A stretch of DNA of 64,000 nucleotides, taken from assembly GCA_037102815.1 (NCBI GenBank), contig BTPP01000003.1:5518001-5582000 (forward strand). The letters are read 5' to 3'. Made by a program: the position numbers and the translations under genes. Positions 10,909 through 23,494 of the stretch are shown here, in pieces; the stretch's first letter is position 1, and every line of letters begins with the position of its first letter. The notes under the pieces were generated by a model. It was not told where the DNA came from. It made no database searches and saw only the letters and a list, made by a program, of their open reading frames with translations. This DNA comes from Neurospora intermedia. Taxonomy: Eukaryota > Ascomycota > Sordariomycetes > Sordariales > Sordariaceae.

Positions 10909-12868
10909 TTTGTATGGTTTTATTTGGTTGTTGGTTTTGGGGAAAAGATGGAGCTGCGGAAGACCGAGAGGGAAGATGATAGTCAGCGACGGGTTGCCTT
11001 TATATTTCTGAATCGCGGATTTCGCGAGATCGTAGCTGGCTTGTTGACACGGCACAACTGGGCGGTTTCTCCAGCACGAGAGCACCGGAACCAACGGTGA
11101 TTACTGTGATAGTGGCAAGTACTCACATGCGGATATATAGTATGCAAGTAGTTGGTTCAGCACTTGACAATTCCAGGAGAAAAGTGTAAAAGGAGAGAAA
11201 TACAAGAACAGCTTCAATGAAGAAAAACCCAGGGTCGTCATTGATCTTATACCTACCTACCTACTAGTAAGCTCACATGTACAGTAGCATATGTAGGTAC
11301 GTTTCATTAACATCAGACCCAAAACATCCACACCACTGCACCACCCACCCACCTAACCACACGGCCGGCCGAAAGTGGGGTGCATTCATCACAGCTCGCA
11401 ACGCAACGGGCATGCAGCCAGCGAGGACCATGCTTGACAGACACAATGATGGACATGGATATGTTTGGCAGGACCGGAATGGATGGATCCCTCCCCAAAG
11501 GAACCGCTCCAAGCTTCTCGGCGGTACCTGATCACTGAAAGTAAAGCGCATCTAATACCCATTGTGGTACCAGATGAACCTCCAAAAAGCGACTTTCACG
11601 AGCTCTCGATCGGATCGGTCCCGACCGAGGCAAACGGCTGCTCTGGCTTGACCACTCCACATCCATGCTCGGGCTGAGGTGCTGCTGGCCTGCTGCTGCT
11701 GGTGCTCCCTCAATCTTCCATCCCACCCACTCAATCTGCCCGTCCTGTCGCACACACGCACACACACTGACATGTTGCAGGCCGCACCACCCAACAGTTG
11801 ACAGATGCGGATCTCATCCGACTCGTCGCAAGCGCAAATGCAAGATCGCAGGACTTTCTCACCTTTGTACAATTCCAATGGATGGGCGGGCAAGCAGTGC
11901 AGTCTGATGAGATTTCAGCGCAAATATGGGAAATGCCTGGCACTGCAGCTCGAGAGCTAAAGAAGAAGAATTCCACTTGACTGGGAAGCTCCGTCCATCG
12001 TCTGGCGCCATCCTCACAGTGCCATGGCTCGAGGCAAAGCAGTTTCGGTTCAAGTTCTCACAGTTCAAGTTCTCTTCCCCGCAGCGAGCATCATCCCAGC
12101 AAGCGAAAACAGTGACGTCGCGACTGTTTTTTTGGGGATGCTTCTTTTATCGAACGAGCGGGTGTGCGGGGGATCCCCTTTCAGCTCGGGGGGGTAGGGG
12201 GGTTTAACTCAGGGGTGGGGGTGGGGGTCTCTCGGCGCTCAGGTCTTTAGTTCGGTTTATGTACATCCCGTCGGACACCTCGCATGGTTTCGATAATCAA
12301 TTCATTGAGCAACAAGGCAATGCCCCTGACTCGGTGGAAATCGTAGCTTGAAGCAAGTCAATCGTCTATGATTTGTCTCCAAATGAAGTCAATACCGGTC
12401 ACTCGTTTTCAAGTGACTCGGCTTGCGCGATGACGCGCGCGTTGTTGCGACAAGATCGATGCCGACCTGACATGATATGCGATGTGACTACCTACCTAAG
12501 TACACTACTGCCCCAGTAGCTTTGAAAACGGCAGGGCGCATTGCGACCAGTTTACGTAGATATCACATGGAAAGAAACCAGTTCTTCAGATTTGATTTAT
12601 TTAGGAACCTCGGATCTTTAACAAACCTACCTCACGCCGAAAATTCATACCACAACACCTTGTACCAAAACAAAATCCAACAGCCGCGTTGACACTCTCA
12701 GAGATCGTCGTAAGAACGCAGAGACATATGCGGGGTACTTAATTGGACCCCCTTCCCCATACCTGCTGTGTAGTACTTACCTCTACATACTTAGCTTACC
12801 CCAGACCCCCTTTGACCCATTGCCCCCCAAGCTAGAGCTCCCTACTCCTGAGCTATTCTTACAGTGAC

Positions 12869-12935
12869 AGTCAATAAATACTGTCACCCCTTACCCCATT
12901 AGATGTGTGGGGGAGGGTGACCGTATTTTTTGACT
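12869..12935. repeat. Imperfect 21-bp inverted repeat
   Basis: The arms 12869-12889 and 12915-12935 are reverse complements with two mismatches, separated by about 25 bp. The left arm also contains a smaller perfect palindrome (GTGACAGT at 12864-12871 with ACTGTCAC at 12880-12887). It could fold as a hairpin. It shares the word CAGTCAATA with the ends of the MITE-like element at 19274-19609, which may be chance. Confidence 0.55.
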
Positions 12936-13903
12936 ATGAGTTTAAGCTAGGTATTCTTAAGCTATTCCCCAACCATATACGCTACACTACGAGCTTAGCT
13001 CAGCTCTAAGTACTAAGTGATCCTCACGGTCCGCGGTATCTTTCTCGTGACATGTGAATTCGTTCAATCGCCGGTTATAGTCTACTCGAGTAAAGCGACT
13101 GTGGATTGGTCTGGGGCAACTGACTGTGGAGCCACATAAATCGAGGAGACCTTACTCACTGGGATGGCAACTCCCAAGATTGGCATCAGATTCACGTTCC
13201 GTTGTGTATCCAGAGAAAGTCACGATCAATTCTGTCTTTGAAAGTCATCACTTTAGACTTTGGAGTTGGCGGCGAATGGAATGCTGTGCCGTGGGAGCTC
13301 AAGGCAACAAAAACACCAGGAGTGGGCGCGCAAGTTGGTGCATCTTTGGCTTTGGGAGGTCGGAATAGAGTTCGTTCTTGATGTTGCTATTGGCATTGGC
13401 GTTGCCTGGGCGTTCGTTGGTGTTGGTTGTTCATTCTTTCTTTCCCGTTTCGAAACTCTTTCCGCTGTTTGACCGTCACCTACACTAGCCAATACTTACC
13501 GACCAACTTTGAGTTGGCATTGTATTCATGGTTGTTGGGGGATTTTCGTGGTGGAAATGGAGGATTCTTTCATCACCACCATGATGCAAACAGTCGAGTC
13601 ACCAACACCAGCGCCAACAAGTCCAACGGTCAAGTTCATTGTCAAAAGTTTCCTCGCGTAACAAATCTTTATATTTAAACCCCCGTCTCTCTCGTTCCAA
13701 GTCTCAAGCACCCAGCCCCAACCTCTATCACTCACCACCACGGCCCAAGAAGAAGTAAAGACCCGGTCTAGTATTTCCACCAAGGACAACAACTGACACT
13801 TATTACAAAGGATATCCTAATAGTACAATAACCCATACCATAGTCCAGCAACTGGCAACAACAACTTCTTCCTGGGAGGCTTCAGCCTTTGCCCTAGTTA
13901 TAT

Positions 13904-13970
13904 AATGATGATGACGGCGACGACGACGGCGACGATGACGACGATGGTGACGACGACGATGACGACGGTA
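13904..13970. repeat. (GAC/GAT)n trinucleotide tract
   Basis: An uninterrupted trinucleotide array mixing GAT, GAC and GGC units in a non-coding region near the 3' side of the reductase gene. Confidence 0.8.
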
Positions 13971-14236
13971 ATTTCAGTTTCAACTCCTTTCTCCGTTCTT
14001 TTCCCTTCCTCTCTTTCATGCTAAATCCTATCCTCCGACCGACCAGCCAACCAACCAACCAACCAACCAACCAAAAAAAGGCTCATAACGCATCGCGACC
14101 TGAACCCCCGAACGACCAGACCAACCGAAATCGACCAAAAGAATAAAAAGAAAAAAGACATGATAAACTCCGGCAAGTTTTTGAAAATGTTCCATTTGTG
14201 TTTGTGCCCCCCCTTTTTTCGTCCGTCCGGTGATGT

Positions 14237-15580
14237 CTAAGGCCACCACTTCATGCGCTTGTAGCTCTCGATAACCTCCTGCAACAGCTCCTTGTTGATC
14301 TGGGGTTTCTCATACTTGAACCCAAGTAGCTCCTCCAGCCGCGACCCGTCCATGCTGAGGTCGGTATCCTTGAGCAGCTCCGCCTCCATAAAAGGGGTCA
14401 GGGGCCCCGGCTTCGTTATCCCCGCGTCCTCGAGCAGACCCGCCCAAGGGCCCAGCAGCTCGTCGTTGACGTCCTCCACCACGTCGTGCAGGTGGATCTT
14501 GGCAAAGTTGGAGATGATGGTGCCCTGGAAGCCCGTCTTGATGCCGAACACGTCGCCGATCAGGTCCGCCATGATGCCCTGAGTTGTGCGGCCCTTGTCG
14601 ACCACGTTGAAGGTCGGGGTGGGGCCCATCTTGGCCGCGTCCCACTTGGCCTTGCCGGCCGCATACCATTCGGCCACCTGCCAGAGAGCGCGCGTCACGT
14701 CGTGGATGTGCACCGTGTTGGTGCAGAGGTTCTTGGTCCAGAGCCACTTCATCTCGGACCCGAGGGCTTGGTAGACGCGTGCCATGCAGAGGGCGGTCGC
14801 GACCCATTGCGACGCGTACGGGCCGTACACGTGGGAGAGACGGACGATAGCGAGGTTGAGTCTGGATAAAAAGGGAAAGGATGTTGTCAGCGAATAATGC
14901 GCATACACGGCGAAGAGGTTGGGTGGGTGGATCAGCGGGTGAGTCAACAAGTTCCAAATAAACGTACCCTGGAATCTTGGCCAACTCCTCCTCGGCCTGC
15001 AGCTTGAAGACAGCAATCTTGCTCCATGGCTTCAGCTTGTCCTGCTCCTTGCTAGGCGCCGAGTCCGGCTTATAGACCATTCCCGTGCTCAGCTCGATGA
15101 AGCACTTGACGCCCCGCTTGGCGGCTTCTCTTCCCACGGCTAACGACAGCTCGAGCGAGCGCAGCTTGTACACCTCCTCTTCCTGTGAGTAGCGCGTCTC
15201 ACCGCCGCAGTTGAAGACGTAGTCCCATTGCTTTCCGTTAGATCGGTCAAATATCCTTTGAAGAGACTCTGTATATGCGCGCGCATGTGTTAGTCACTTT
15301 CGCGCTCAAAGTGTCATAATTCGCAAACGTGGAAGCAAGGGGGATGGTGAAATCCCGAAGGAGGGGTCGGAGACGTACGCTCTCTGCTCGCATCCGCCTG
15401 CATGAACTTGGGTCCCGCGCACGCTTCCTCAAACTCGGGCGCCAGCCAGGCAAGCTGGGGCAGGACCTTGTCGACAATGCGCACTTCGGAAGCGAGGTTG
15501 TTCTTGTGAATGTGAAGGGCGAGGAAACGGCCAATGTAGCCGAGACCACCGATGATGAGGACCGACGGTTTTTCGGCCAT
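14237..15580 (-). CDS. NAD(P)-dependent epimerase / 3beta-HSD-type reductase
   Basis: A 375-residue protein from exons 15580-15379, 15268-14968 and 14861-14237, with introns of 110 and 106 bp (GTACGT donors, CAG acceptors). The N-terminus has the Rossmann fingerprint IIGGLGYIGRFLALHI and an acidic residue ending strand 2 (VRIVD). NCGGETRYSQEEEVY and IELSTGMVYKPD follow the extended short-chain dehydrogenase pattern, and NLAIVRLSHVYGPY and VHIHDVTRALW are typical substrate-side motifs. I see SK in PWSKIAVFKLQAEEE where the YxxxK catalytic pair is expected, but no clear Tyr four residues before a Lys, so it may be an atypical member. The likely role is NAD(P)H-dependent sterol or nucleotide-sugar-like oxidoreduction; the substrate is unknown. 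It is probably cytosolic or ER-associated, as no signal peptide is visible. Confidence 0.85.
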
Positions 15581-17529
15581 CTTGTTTGTCGTGTTTACGT
15601 GGGGTGTTTTGGTTCGGAGTGTGTGTTTGCTCCTCGGGTTGCGAATGCGTGTGTGTGTTGTTGTTGTTGTTGTTGTTGGGGGGAGATGCTTCGCTTCTAG
15701 TCGCTTGGTCCCTGTTGGCTCCTGAAATGAGCGGGGGGCCACTTCAATGCGCGGGGTCGCGAAAATTGGCCTCGGTTGCCGTAGTGCCGATGTGAATGTG
15801 CTAGACCACTTCGCTCGCTGGCTACGCCGTGTGTTTTTGCTAAATTACGATTATCTTCCTCCCAAGACACGCAATGCCTCTATATAGAAGACGAGGAATA
15901 AGGCGTTGTGTAGAAGGAGCAGAGGAGAATCGAATTGGTGGTTTGTTCCCCTGATATTGCTTTGTCGGGAAACCCCTGCTGGGAAGGAAATGTCTTGGGA
16001 ACGATTGGCGAACCGCACAAACAGAGTTTCCCAGTGACAACCGAACGAGGTGGGGGATCCTGGCGAGGAGGCGAAAGTTGGGAGAGCCTGGGAGAGGAGC
16101 GAGCTGGAAGTGCTGGAGTAGTAGATAGTGTAGAGTAAAATAGTGCGGCTCTCGGTTGGGCGATGGGGTCTAATGCTTTTTCGGGTGGAGGGGAAGATGG
16201 GTCAGATATCCGCTTGTAAGATGAAAAATGAATCACCAGGTCAGATAAATAGACGAGAACTGGAGGTGGGAAGATGGAGACAGATATGGAAGTCCAAAAA
16301 AGCAAAGAGAGCTGGTCCCTGATGGTAAGGTGAGCACAAAAAAAGGTTAAGGGTAGAGGGACTCCAATTAAAATAGGGAACTGGACTGGAGCCCGTGGGA
16401 CATGGACGTGGGTGGTGGACGACGTGGGTGTGGACGATGGACGTGGGTGCCGTGTGGAGGGGAGGGGGGAGGAAAAAGAGGAAAAAGTGAAGTTGGGTCA
16501 AATTATCCAAGCAGTCAACAATCAAAAAAGGTAGGTACCTTTCCAGGTACCTCGCTCTGCAGCTCCCGTCCCGAGTCCCGCCTGAGTACCTAAGTACCTC
16601 TATTTAGGGTACCTGCGGTTGCGAGCCATGAAAGTGGTGTACCTACCTAGAGGTAGAAATCCCCTTGTCAGGTACCGAGCACGGACCAGTACAAGCGAAG
16701 CTTCGTCCGAGCCATGCTCGACTGCCAGCCCGAGATCGTCAGCGACCTGACCCGGCACGCGTTTTCCTACTTTATCCACTAGACCGTAGTAGCTCAGTTC
16801 AGCAGTAGTGGTGCGGTACCAGTGGACGGTCCAGCTAGTGTTCAGATAGCTCTGGTCCCGTCCGGTCCTCACTCCTCCACTCAAATGTTTCCGACAGGCT
16901 GCAAGGGTGGTGACTATCTTGATGCCAAGAAGAACCAAAGGAAAAGAACACCAACGGGTGTGGAAAATCGAGGCACGGACAGAGACAGAGACGGACCTGG
17001 AAGGGATGAAAGCACAAAAGACGAAAGAATGACGGGATGAGCCATGAGATGGTCTTGGCATCATGATATTTGGGCATTTTTGATGAGAAACGATGCAGCC
17101 ACAATATTGCAAAATGGCATTAAAATCTCAGCACCACGGCAGGACAGCGAATGGAGATAGCGTAAGACAAGGCCAGGGAAGCGAGCGGTACCAAGACCGA
17201 CAGAGCCTCGGATAGTAGGGTTGTGCTAAGCCAGATTCTGCACACTCGGCGCCCACGTCGGACAAGAGGGTGAATCGTGACCTGATGCCGAGAAGGAAGA
17301 TCAACGCAATGGAATCCTCTCAGTTGCTGCTGAGACATTGATATGAGAGACACACATGAAAAGGAGGAGGAATTCAAGTCAATGAATGGTTAGTGGGCTG
17401 CAGCGAACTTGTTGCGCGCCGTCCTTCGCAGATTTATCAAACATCTCATTTTAACCTACAGCAGCGATATGCAGCTACATCTGCAACAAGGTCGCATGGT
17501 GGATAGCAGTTTTCATGATAGTCTCAACA

Positions 17530-17572
17530 TCCGTCCATCCATCCATCCATCCACCCATCCATCCATTCCTCG
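17530..17572. repeat. (CATC)n microsatellite
   Basis: About nine tandem CATC/CACC units in the gene-free region. Confidence 0.85.
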
Positions 17573-19273
17573 GCCATATTCCCCTTTTCCCGCCTCTCAA
17601 ACGGGAGCAACGAGTTCTCTCCCAGTCATCATGATCTACCACTCCAAAACAGAGATGTGAAACGGGACGGGAAAAGGCTGAAATGTCAAGGACTGAGCTA
17701 GTGTGATCATGTCTCGAGTTTTGTAGTCGGTGTCGATGCCGTCATCGGTCAACACGTTTTTGTTTAATTTTTTTGCTGGGTTGAACAGCTCAGAGACTGT
17801 GGAGTGCGGTGCGGATGCGGATGGATATTCAGGGGTTCGATCAACGGCGGCGGCGCCAGAGTTGCAGTGACTTCTTTCTTTTCTTTTCTTTTTTTTCTTC
17901 TTTCCTTTTTTCCCCTACACTACACTGCTTCCCGGCAACCTTCCATTCAGTCCTTCTCCTCCTTCTCCTCCTCTTCCAGCCGAGCCGCGAAGTCGCTCCC
18001 CTCCCCTCCCGCCAGCCCGCTCCCGGTGCCAATTGTTCGGTGCTGCCGTTGCTTTCAGGGGTAAGCAAAAAAACCATCACACAAATTCGCCACCATGATC
18101 CTTTCACACACACCCACTCACTCGCTGTCACCCTTCCATTCCAAACGTTCCTCGCGTTCCCCATCCCCTCGGCACATCCAATCACGGCCCACCACGCAGA
18201 CTTCCAGAAGACTTCTTCCAAACCTTCCAGAAAATTGAATGGCTCCCGGCCAGTCCGGAGTGGGAACCCGTCAATTCCGCTCTGCGGCGTGTGCATGCAT
18301 CTTCCCTTTCCATGTGCGCTGTCAGATGGCCAGGTTAACAGTCGGGGGTTCGGGGGTCGGGGGTCGAGGGTCGGGGGGTTCAAAAGGACGAAACCGAAAC
18401 GGAACTTGACGCGATTAGGAAACCGGGCGCATAAACACTGGTTCCTGCGAATCACATGTCGTTGCGCATCCCTACAAGGACTCCTTGGACGAGACGAAAC
18501 GAGGAGACGAGACGAGACGACTTTCAGGCTGGGGGACCGAACAACAAGCAGAGATTGAAGAACGAGAGCGAAGGTCGAGCCGCCAACAGGTTCATGGCAT
18601 GACGGGTACCGCAGCATTGGGCCAAGCCAAGGAAGCCAGCCGCGTGCAGCGGCCCAGCCTCCAAGGGCGATCGCCGACGTGAGATCCCGAAATGGGTGCG
18701 GTTGCGGAGAGGGGACCGGGGGATGGACGCTTTGCAACGGCTGACCAACGGATGTCGTTTGCTCCCAACCCGTGTCTCAATCTCAATCCTCCTTCCTCCT
18801 CTCTCCAGTTCCAACAACTACGTCTACACTACACAGCTCAATTTTCCTACTGCATACATGGCGCATTTGATGCCCGACCAGGCATCTCAACCGTTTTGTT
18901 CCTTTACTCGCGTCGTCTCACATGGACTCGCTTGCCCCCAAGGCTAGTGCCTCAATAGTATTGCCGATACGACTCTACAAGGAGCGGAGGCATGTACCTT
19001 TCATTCAGCTGCTGAAAGGCAAGGCAGGGCGCATGGCGGGGGGGCTTCGGTCAAGGCGCCCGAGTCGGACCAGGGCAGCTGCGTTACAAAGCACTTACTA
19101 CAGACCAGCACGACGACGCCGACATCGTACGTGGATCATCGTGAGCACACATGGTGGTGTACACAGCCGATTCAATTGCCGAAGGGCGACTTGAGCTGAC
19201 CTAAAGTTTTGTCATTCGTACTCATTTCACTCTTCTCCCACGGTCAGATAATTTTCTTCTCATCATTTTCGTC

Positions 19274-19609
19274 TACAGTCAATACCCCTGCTCGTGCATG
19301 CACCTGATAATGCATAACACCCTCTAAATGCTAGCAACTGCCAGTCCGCAATCTTTTAGTATGGGTAAATGCTAAAATGCATATTTGCACGTCTGGCGGC
19401 CCGTTAAATTGGTGGATATGCATTTACCGGCGCTCCTTTTTGGCGGTATTTTCGGGCCTAACAATTACCTTACCTCCCTAACGTCCCCGCAAATCCCAAT
19501 GCTATGGCGGCTTGTAGGTCTTGGCATGGGCCTACTCGTGCATATCTCCCTCTAAATACATAGGAAATGGCTGCCCGGATTGCATGCACGAGCAGGGGTA
19601 TTGACTGTA
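19274..19609. mobile_element. MITE-like element with 27-bp TIRs and TA flanks
   Basis: The 29 bases at 19274-19302 and at 19581-19609 are exact reverse complements. The outermost TA on each side fits a TA target duplication, leaving a 332-bp element whose 27-bp ends start CAGTCAATACCCCTG. This matches the Tc1/mariner superfamily, and the fungal Fot1/pogo group has similar AGTCAA-type ends. No coding sequence fits inside, so it is non-autonomous. A nested inverted pair (GGTAAATGC at 19364-19372, GCATTTACC at 19420-19428) and a subterminal repeat (CTCTAAAT at about 19322 and 19550) add structure. The identical ends suggest fairly recent movement. A source transposase is not in this window. Confidence 0.8.
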
Positions 19610-22600
19610 TCTAGCCTCGCTAGTGCACGTGCGCAAGTATAGTTTGGCTTGCTGGATCTTGGGCCCAAAGGGTCATCGGGAAAAAAGTGTTAGTCGGTGG
19701 GGTCCAGACTCGTCTCTTTTGAGGTCTTCCAAGTTTCACCGCCCCGCCGGCCTTAACGCCGGTCACAAAGTCTAACCAAACACTACACTACACTTGTACT
19801 GCCCACATTGAATACTCCCGAATCCTTCAAAAAAAAAAATAAACAGTCAAGGGGACAGCCCACTTCGCTCCACCTCCCATTCAATCCTAGCAAGTCAAGC
19901 AAGCACTTCCCAAAGGAGTCAAATCTTTGACGAGGCTTGCCTCAAGAGGGAGAAACAACATGGCATCAAGCCAAGCAAGCCCCGATGGCGATATCTGGGT
20001 ACCAAAGAGTCGGGTCAATCCAACGGCGGTAGCTCCGATGTTTTTCATTGGAGAACCCATACCTTCACTTGGTTCCCTTCCTTCTACACTACACTACACG
20101 CTGCTTTACTCAGGGTCCTACCAGGGTGTCTGCACCGACACAACACACGACAACATGTATCTGCTGAGTAAGCGGTGACTGATGCCAAAGGGACTGTTCA
20201 GTTTAACGATGCCCGATCCGATCGGGTCATTCGTGAGCCTCATCTCCTTTCTTTTCTGTCTCCCTTTCCACCCCCATGTTCTTAACAACAAAGCTATTGC
20301 ATATGTCCCTATCACACACACCGGACCCAGCGCCGACTGTCTGGACCGGACTGAGCTCCGCTTCGATAATAAGCACTCGGATTTGCTGCTATTTTTTGCT
20401 GCCACCTGCATACCGCTCGGCATATGAAGGTGACGACGGTCCAGTCTAGATCGATTGTACAACGGCCCGTATACGGCCCGTATACGGGATGATGTAACGC
20501 TTCAAGGGACGTGGTGGGCTCGAATCAACAACCCCCATCCCCATCACGATGCTTCCAAAATTGGCAGTGTCTCTATGCCAGAGTGGTATGATCTTGCTGT
20601 CCCAATTTGTCATCCTTCCCAGATTGAGTTGAGGGGGATTGTGGCTGGACTGGAACTCAAGCTACTGTAAAATCACTTCTTGGTAGCGAAGTAAATACAT
20701 TAGTAACGACACCGCAGGAGTGAATACACTATACGAGCAAACCTACCCGGGGTAGGAGATGTTCTCGGACATATGTCCGCTGGTTGAGATCTTGATATGT
20801 ATGTACTCCACGTCGAGCAAAAAACAAGGGACAGAGGAAAACAAGAAACGTGGCACCCTTGGTTTTCCACCTATCAAACTATAGACCAACCACGCGATGT
20901 TCGTCCCCCTACCTGTATCCTATCCTGTCACAGGTGTTCCCAAGGAGTTGCTTATGGCTTGCTTGCATAAGCGTGACCCGTGTGTTTGGTCCCTTGAAGC
21001 TTGAGGTACCATCATGGATGATTCACGGTACATAATAAACCTTGGGTACTTCTTCTTTCTCATCGCCAGGGGCTTTTGCTTTACTTTTCCTCGGCTTTTA
21101 ATTTTGAAAGATTTCGGGCTGAAGAGTACCTAGATATGGCCCATGGCAGGCGGTAATATCTAAAACCATGCCTTTCGCAGTCAAGATTTCGAGGGGAGCC
21201 TCACCGAAAGTTGATGAGCTTAAGCTGCTTCGGTAGGTACCTACGACCCAAGTTCCAAATTTCTATTTCCATTTCAGCTTTGTTAGACTGGACTGAATTC
21301 AGCGCAGTGTACCATGAGTATGTATCGTGATCTTCGTCGATCGATCCCTCCGACCTACCAACTACTGGCCAACCAACCGACCTGTCAGCTCGTCAGCCTC
21401 GCAAGCTGAATGATATCTCTAGCCTCAAAGAATCATCTCCATCTCCATCTCCATCGCTGAAATCAAATCTACTAAAAATCCTCACCGCCCGCCCACCGCC
21501 CACCGCCCACCGCCACCGGCAAGTGGAGGAGCCGGCCGGCCGGCCGCAAATCCAAATTCCAGGGTCCCGGTACTTCGGGAACAAAGTCAAAGCATACGTC
21601 GATCTTCATTTTAAGCCTCACACATATCTCACCCACCTCACTACCTAGCCACCTACCCTAGTGTACCTACCACAATCGGCTCGCGTGGCTCGGTGGGCAC
21701 CTTTCACATGGATTCTTCAACACACCTAGTAAAAAAGAGGGTTTTTTTTTATCAGCTATGACGACAGTATGGATTCTAGTATACATGAATGGCCATGCGC
21801 GTTTCTTAGCGATGAAGATCTTTGTCCGCCTCGCTTTCATTCTTTTCTCTACGATCGATCGGTCCCTGTAATGAACTCCACGTACCCATTATATACTCCA
21901 TATCACGTCGGATGAAAAAGTAGATTCAGGGGATATTATGTATGGGGTTTTGTAGATCGTAGTGTAGCTAGTGTAGTGTACCTCTCTACCTCTACATTGA
22001 GGAAGCACATGCGGTAATGTAGGTACACTACCTACGGATACCGGATCGGCTCTCTTTCGTACCCCAGTCTAGGCTACGATATTTCTTTTCTTTGTTTCTC
22101 TTCCTCGATCCGAAGAACCCTTGTCAGTGGACATGTATGTGATGGCAGGGGAACTTCGGGGAGGATATTCATTCATTTTTTTTTTGTGTGATTTCGGGGT
22201 ACACTCCACTGAATCGGTGTCGATGCATGTGTCGATGGCGGAGATATCTCAGTAGTGTAGCTCCGGGCCTTCTTTGAAGGATGGCACAGACTTTCATGTC
22301 CATGTCCATGGAAATTGACTTCGGTTGCGAAGTGTAGAGGTAGGTAGGTATTTAGTCCGCAAGATCAAAACCGTCACATCACCCCTGTCTTCCATGTCTT
22401 GTGCTTCCTTCCATCTTACCATCTTGATTAAAAAACCAAAAAGACCATTAAGAAAGACCTTACTAATCATACCTCTACCTACCATGTAAACTACCCAAGT
22501 CCACCCCGGCAAAGCAGACCGAAGATACCTAGAGGTAGTGAGTGCATCGCGATCCTGTGGACACCTACCCACTCACCCACCTACTCTCCGCCTACTCTCC

Positions 22601-23494
22601 GCCTAGAGGCACACTAATTCCCCGAATTCCCCGATCTCTAGCTCCCCTTCCCGAGTTACATGCCGTGCGCTCGAGCCGCCCCTCGAGCCGCCTTCGCCGC
22701 CGCCGTCAGTCTTGGTCTTGGTCTTGGTCGGTGTCTTGGTCGGTGTCTTGGTCTTGCTTGGGTGGTGTGGTGTGGTACACAGGCAGGTAGGTAGAGATAC
22801 GCAGATACGAAAGAGAACCTTATCTTCAGTCCGCCGAGGGCGCTCTAGCGGTGAACGAACGATATCTACTTATCGCGGAAAACGTTCCGTTATACGAGAC
22901 GACCCTTGAAACTTTCTCTATAAACTGCTTTATAAACATGAAGTAACTGGATTGGACTCAACTGCACTGGTTACACCAAGTCTCACCACCAAATTCCGTA
23001 AAGTCGGTAATTTGATCGATAAGGAAACAACCGGGAAATCTTCACAAAAATGTCTTGGTGGGAGGAGGTCGGGGTCGGCAGGATCGGAAGGTAATCGATA
23101 TGCGGAATCCCGTTTTTGAGAGACATGGCGTTGAGAACCTAGGTTTGCATTACTCGGGGTATTTTTCGGGTGTCTCTGATCTGTTGAGGAACACACTTTG
23201 TCCCGGGGGTTGGTCAGGCTGGTTTGATCTAGTCAGGTCTGGTCTCGTCGGTGAGAGTGAGACCATATTTCAGACAATTTTGTGTGTGTGATGAATTATT
23301 AACTAGAAGTTGTTTAGAGAGAGAGATGTAGTATACCAAGCAGAGACACATGTCCACCGCCCTCTCTCTTTCTCGCACGAAAATACCGTTTCAAATACGC
23401 CTGCTAATCACACAGCAATAGCCGATTTCGCTTCGCTTTGTCTTTACCAACTAACCATTTCCTCCCCTGCCACCACAGTAGCCCTTGCGCATGC

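Larger units (their letters stand above)
10909..14236. other. Gene-poor region with simple repeats
   Basis: About 3.3 kb without a supportable gene. It holds a C/T-rich, TA-rich stretch at about 12720-13020 with an imperfect hairpin (12869-12935), a (GAC/GAT)n trinucleotide tract near 13904-13970 and a CCAA tract near 14046-14075. Short open frames (for example 13126-13368 plus) lack conserved features. The 3' end adjoins the stop of the reductase gene. Confidence 0.4.
15581..23494. other. 7.9-kb stretch with no supportable gene
   Basis: From the start of the reductase to the stop of cap-2. Open frames here (16600-17112 minus, 17841-18737 minus, 17809-18558 plus, 20118-20462 minus and others) are rich in Arg/Ser/Pro from simple repeats and have no domain-like pattern or matching exons. 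Contents: a GTT tract near 15653-15676, CATC repeats at about 17530-17572, a TCTTTTC tract near 17873-17905, a MITE-like element at 19274-19609, a GTATACGG duplication near 20465-20488, CCATCT repeats near 21432-21452, CTTGGT repeats near 22705-22755 and many GGTAGGTACC-type motifs. Long untranslated regions or non-coding RNAs may lie here, but none can be defined from sequence alone. Confidence 0.45.

Noticed and set aside
16600-17112. 170-codon open frame on the minus strand
   Set aside because: No recognisable motif, odd composition and no matching exons; likely chance in non-coding DNA.
17841-18737. 298-codon open frame on the minus strand
   Set aside because: Arg/Pro/Ser-rich from simple repeats, no domain pattern, no consistent start or splice context, and an opposite-strand frame of similar length overlaps it.
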